A DNA stretch of 8,468 bases, from assembly GCA_027081695.1 (NCBI GenBank), contig JALWJI010000001.1, positions 1 to 8,468 on the forward strand. Direction: 5' to 3'. The notes beneath the pieces are model-generated. The model was not told the DNA's origin and searched no databases. It worked only from the letters and a program-made list of their open reading frames with translations. Positions 5,918-8,468 of this stretch are shown here, in pieces. Source of the DNA: Acidilobaceae archaeon (GTDB taxonomy: Archaea; Thermoproteota; Thermoprotei_A; Sulfolobales; Acidilobaceae). The translations under genes and the position numbers were made by a program. Every line of letters begins with the position of its first letter. Position 1 is the first letter of the stretch.

Positions 5918-7671
5918 TAATACTTTCTCTCTACAGGCTTCCAGGTCGTTATAGCGACGGGGCTGTAGGTGATTCGTACATCGTCTTCTCCGTTTCTCAG
6001 TACTAGCGTGTGTTTCAGCCAGTTCTCGTCGTCTCTCTTTGGATAGTCTAGCCTATAGTGGGCTCCTCTGCTCTCGGTCCTGTTGAGTCCTGCCTTGACC
6101 GCGACTAGAGCGGCGTCTAGTAGGTTTATCGTCTCTATTGCCGCCTGTAGATCCGTGTTGTATACCCTGCTCTTGTCTTCGACATACATCTGAGACCTCA
6201 TGAGTTTTCTGAGCTCAATTATCTGGGACAGGGCCTCCCTCATCCCGTCTCCTGTCCTGAACACGTAGAAGTAGTCTCCCATGATGTTCCTCACTTTCCT
6301 CCTGATCTCGTAGCTCGGTACTCCTGATTCCCTCTTTAATAATCCGAATACCCAGGATTCTTCCTTTGCGTGCCTATCAGGTGACGCGCTTGGCGCGTCT
6401 GGCGTCCTGAGAACGTACTCCGCTGCTAGGAGTCCTGCTAGTCTTCCGCTAGTTAGACACTCTGCAGTGCTGTTGCTTCCGAGCCTGTTGGCTCCGTGTA
6501 CGCTGGAGGCTGCTACTTCTCCTGCTGCGAATAGTCCCTTTATCCATACTCCATCCTCGTTGAGAACCCTATAGTATTTGTCTGTGTGTAGTCCTCCCAT
6601 TGTATAGTGTGCTGCTGGCCTTACAGGTATGGGTTCTTCAACCGGGTCTACTCCCGCGTACCTAATGGCTATTTCTCTGACTGCTGGTAGTCTTTCGTTT
6701 ATCTTGTCCTCGCCTAGGTGTGTGAGGTCTAGCTTAACGTATCCTAGGCCGGATACTTCGTCTTTGAATCCTCTGCCTTCTAGTATTTCTTTCATCTCAC
6801 ATCTCGATACTATGTCTCTTGGCGCTAGCTCTCCCTTGGTCGGTGCACAGTCGCTTCTCAGCATGAATCTTTCTCCTTTGTTGTTGATTAGGTAGCCTCC
6901 TTCTCCTCTGGCTCCTTCCGTTATAAGGATTCCGCTTGGGACTAGTCCTGTTGGGTGGAACTGTATGAACTCAGGGTCTTTTACTGGGACGCCTGCTCTG
7001 AATCCTACAGCGTATCCGTCTGCTGTGACCGTGTGTGCATAGGTTGTGAAGTTATAGAGTCTTCCTCCTCCGCCCATAGCGATTATAGCGGCTTTGCTCT
7101 TGAAGTAGTAGAGGTTGCCGTCCCTCATGTTGATGGCGTATAGTCCTTTGTACTGGTTGTCTTCAACCACTATGTTGGTTATGAACCATTCGTCGTATCG
7201 CTCCCACTTATCGTATTCTAGGAGCTTGTTGTATAGTGTCTGCATCTCGAAGAATCCTGTCTTGTCGGCGGCGAACGTTGCTCTTGGATGGCTGTGTCCT
7301 CCAAAGGGTCTCTGCGCGATCCTGCCGTCGGGGCGCCTGCTCCAGGGGAGGCCCCAGTTCTCTAGGAGCCTTATCTCCTCTGGGAGTAGCTTTACCATGA
7401 GCCAGACCGCGTCCTGATCTGCTAGGAAGTCGCTTCCCTTAACGGTGTCCCATGCGTGGAGAGCGAAGCTGTCGCCCTCCTCTGGATAGAGTACTGCAGC
7501 TGTTCCTCCCTCAGCACTCACGCTGTGGCTCCTCATAATATGTATTTTGCTTATGAGTGCTACGTCTATTTTGTCACCATATTTTCTCTTGATTTCTATC
7601 GCTGCTCTGAGACCAGCGATGCCTGTCCCCAGAATCACTACATCGTGCTCTATCGTCTCCACGCTCGGCAA
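5917..7671 (-). CDS. sdhA: Succinate dehydrogenase/fumarate reductase flavoprotein subunit
   Basis: The 584-residue catalytic subunit of complex II, interconverting succinate and fumarate with covalently bound FAD. The N-terminus has a Rossmann dinucleotide fold (VVILGTGIAG, 11-20). H49 in MRSHSVSAEGG is the expected covalent FAD-linking histidine. Substrate and catalytic residues are present by motif: H239 (QFHPTG), T251/E252/R255 (TEGARGEGG), R285 (APRD, the proton-shuttle arginine), H355 (AAHYTMGG) and R396 (ANRLGSNS). The C-terminal domain ends in the usual SRGAHYR...DYPKRDDENW segment. Length matches the family (588 in E. coli). It opens the A-C-D-B operon. The start is TTG at 7671, preceded by GAGGGGA at 6 nt; an in-frame TGA lies about 25 nt upstream and GTG at 7662 is a weaker option. 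The sequence shows an active enzyme but not its physiological direction: oxidative citric acid cycle, or fumarate reduction as in the dicarboxylate/4-hydroxybutyrate cycle. Confidence 0.97.
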   Translation of the reverse strand: MPSVETIEHDVVILGTGIAGLRAAIEIKRKYGDKIDVALISKIHIMRSHSVSAEGGTAAVLYPEEGDSFALHAWDTVKGSDFLADQDAVWLMVKLLPEEIRLLENWGLPWSRRPDGRIAQRPFGGHSHPRATFAADKTGFFEMQTLYNKLLEYDKWERYDEWFITNIVVEDNQYKGLYAINMRDGNLYYFKSKAAIIAMGGGGRLYNFTTYAHTVTADGYAVGFRAGVPVKDPEFIQFHPTGLVPSGILITEGARGEGGYLINNKGERFMLRSDCAPTKGELAPRDIVSRCEMKEILEGRGFKDEVSGLGYVKLDLTHLGEDKINERLPAVREIAIRYAGVDPVEEPIPVRPAAHYTMGGLHTDKYYRVLNEDGVWIKGLFAAGEVAASSVHGANRLGSNSTAECLTSGRLAGLLAAEYVLRTPDAPSASPDRHAKEESWVFGLLKRESGVPSYEIRRKVRNIMGDYFYVFRTGDGMREALSQIIELRKLMRSQMYVEDKSRVYNTDLQAAIETINLLDAALVAVKAGLNRTESRGAHYRLDYPKRDDENWLKHTLVLRNGEDDVRITYSPVAITTWKPVERKY

Positions 7672-7676
7672 AACTG

Positions 7677-7683
7677 TCCCCTC
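7677..7683 (-). promoter_or_regulatory. Ribosome binding site of sdhA
   Basis: GAGGGGA on the minus strand, 6 nt before the TTG at 7671. The spacing matches the other genes here and supports the TTG over the in-frame GTG at 7662. Confidence 0.5.
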
Positions 7684-7726
7684 TACACATTTGTCTATTC
7701 AGTTTATCTCTGTATATCTATTAATC

Positions 7727-7736
7727 ATATTTAAAA
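7727..7736 (-). promoter_or_regulatory. TATA box of the sdhACDB operon
   Basis: TTTTAAATAT on the minus strand, a close match to the crenarchaeal TATA box. Transcription would start about 25 nt downstream, near 7705, giving a leader of about 34 nt that contains the GAGGGGA ribosome site. It is the most AT-rich stretch in the 225-nt gap between sdhA and the next gene upstream. Confidence 0.6.
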
Positions 7737-7812
7737 GCAAACCATAAGTTTATCCCTATGAAATCAGACCCTACATATCTAAATACGGTGGTTTCCCTCT
7801 CCCTACACCATT

Positions 7813-7830
7813 GTTAACCGGGGGGTAAAC
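7813..7830. repeat. Imperfect inverted repeat with a G6 run upstream of sdhA
   Basis: GTTAACC (7813-7819) and GGTAAAC (7824-7830) are inverted copies with one mismatch, separated by four G residues; the full central run is six G (7820-7825). It lies about 80 nt upstream of the sdhA TATA box and after the stop of the preceding gene. It could be a regulator binding site or a transcript-end hairpin of the upstream gene; the sequence alone does not decide. Confidence 0.35.
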
Positions 7831-7856
7831 ATCTCGACGATTCCAACACGTCTACC

Positions 7857-7896
7857 AAAGAAAACAGTCATCGCTAGAAGAATAACCATAGGAAAA
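7857..7896 (-). terminator. Possible oligo-T terminator after the anchored surface protein gene
   Basis: Directly after the TAG stop at 7897-7899 the minus strand reads TTTTCC, followed by a T-rich stretch and TTTTCTTT at 7864-7857. Such tracts can end archaeal transcription. Some read-through into the sdh operon cannot be excluded because both genes face the same way. Confidence 0.3.
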
Positions 7897-8468
7897 CTAG
7901 CGTCTCCAATAATAAAAGGCCCCACCTAACAATATAACGACCGCAAAGACCACTCCTAGCACTAGGAAACTATTCTCACGAAGAGGCAATGGCTCAGTCA
8001 CCACCGGGTTATGATCAATGATTACAAGAACATAACCCGTAGCAATACTGTTTATGTTATCCACAAGCTCGCCCAGGACCATATTAGAGATGTTCCCTGT
8101 CACAAACACTACAGGCAACTCGGCCTCGCCACAGTACCCTATAGCCTTAACATAAGGGTTCGAGTCCCCAAGCACCTCATAAATTCTATTAGCGTCGTGC
8201 TTGGCAACATCATAGCTCTCCAACAATTCCACTAGCACAATTTCATCCACCGGTATCTCTAGATACCTATTGATTTGTTGTATCACGTCATTACTGTCCG
8301 CGAGATAATTTGTACACTCGCCTCCAACATGATACGCTACCAATATTCCGGAGTCAGTGGTCTCGTTATAGTATAATCTTATACCTCTTATCTCGTCCTC
8401 GCTTTCGAGAAGGCCGGAAAGGATCTCTGAGATAGTAGTGTTATCCACGCCAGGTGCGAATATATCAT
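7897..8468 (-). CDS. Unrecognised cell-surface protein with C-terminal membrane anchor (5' end outside window)
   Basis: The frame stays open to the right edge (coding reads DIFAPG before the first in-window GTG at 8448). That GTG has no ribosome site, so the gene very probably begins outside and only its last 190 or so codons are seen. Numbered from 8448, an acidic domain of mixed helix and strand character (1-150) is followed by one hydrophobic helix (about 160-179) and a WRR end. This arrangement fits an extracellular domain held by a C-terminal anchor with a cytoplasmic basic stop. Three N-x-S/T sequons (N3, N28, N119) and two cysteines (C45, C106) also fit an outside location. I do not recognise the domain. 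It lies upstream of sdhA on the same strand but with a 225-nt gap containing its own promoter, so it is probably a separate transcription unit. Confidence 0.75.
   Translation of the reverse strand, partial: DIFAPGVDNTTISEILSGLLESEDEIRGIRLYYNETTDSGILVAYHVGGECTNYLADSNDVIQQINRYLEIPVDEIVLVELLESYDVAKHDANRIYEVLGDSNPYVKAIGYCGEAELPVVFVTGNISNMVLGELVDNINSIATGYVLVIIDHNPVVTEPLPLRENSFLVLGVVFAVVILLGGAFYYWRR

Noticed and set aside
7758..7817. A short plus-strand frame (ATG at 7758, about 19 codons) in the sdhA upstream gap.
   Set aside because: Too short, no ribosome site and no recognisable peptide pattern; the gap is better read as promoter and regulatory DNA.
8156..8168. GGGTTCGAGTCCC on the plus strand looks like a tRNA T-arm.
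   Set aside because: No matching acceptor, D- or anticodon arms can be found around it, and it lies inside the reading frame of the anchored surface protein on the other strand.
8011..8235. A 74-codon plus-strand frame antisense to the surface protein gene.
   Set aside because: The minus-strand frame has coherent domain and membrane-anchor structure; this one has no recognisable features or ribosome site.
1..8468. CRISPR arrays, insertion sequences, attachment sites or toxin-antitoxin pairs.
   Set aside because: No regularly spaced repeats, transposase-like frames, terminal inverted repeats or small paired genes were seen on either strand.

Overview
The window looks like a chromosomal piece of a hyperthermophilic crenarchaeon (Thermoprotei, perhaps Desulfurococcales-like; this placement is inferred). 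The pointers are TATA-type promoters without -10/-35 boxes, GGTG-type ribosome binding sites at a nearly constant distance from starts, GTG and TTG starts, heavy use of ATA and AGG/AGA codons, and archaeal-type protein families. There are no mobile elements, CRISPR arrays, rRNA or tRNA genes.

Left part: a 5'-terminal piece of a DUF1152-like gene on the minus strand (1-365, continuing off the left edge) diverges from a two-gene plus-strand operon (502-4061). The two genes overlap by four bases (ATGA) and encode the halves of a heterodimeric ABC exporter of the TM287/288 (BmrCD, LmrCD) kind. The first half has a degenerate ATPase site (Asp for the catalytic Glu, Gln for the switch His). The second half has intact catalytic residues but an altered signature motif.

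Right part: a minus-strand operon (7671 down to 4128) encodes a complete succinate dehydrogenase/fumarate reductase (complex II) in the order A-C-D-B: flavoprotein, two membrane anchors, iron-sulfur subunit. Genes lie 4-20 nt apart, depending on start choice, and a TATA box lies upstream of sdhA. The anchors are the classical kind and carry enough conserved histidines for a predicted two-heme arrangement. The flavoprotein keeps its FAD-linking His and active-site His/Arg residues, and SdhB keeps cysteines for 2Fe-2S, 4Fe-4S and 3Fe-4S clusters. The exporter and complex II operons converge on a 66-bp AT-rich spacer that probably terminates both.

Right edge: the 3' part of an unrecognised minus-strand gene (7897 to the edge) encodes a probable cell-surface protein with a single C-terminal membrane anchor. 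Between it and sdhA lies a 225-nt gap with the sdh promoter, an inverted repeat with a G6 run, and short CCCTA repeats.

The coding content is mostly well-known families. I found no clear sign of a new multi-gene system. The least explained items are the anchored surface protein, the DUF1152-like gene and the repeat cluster upstream of sdhA.
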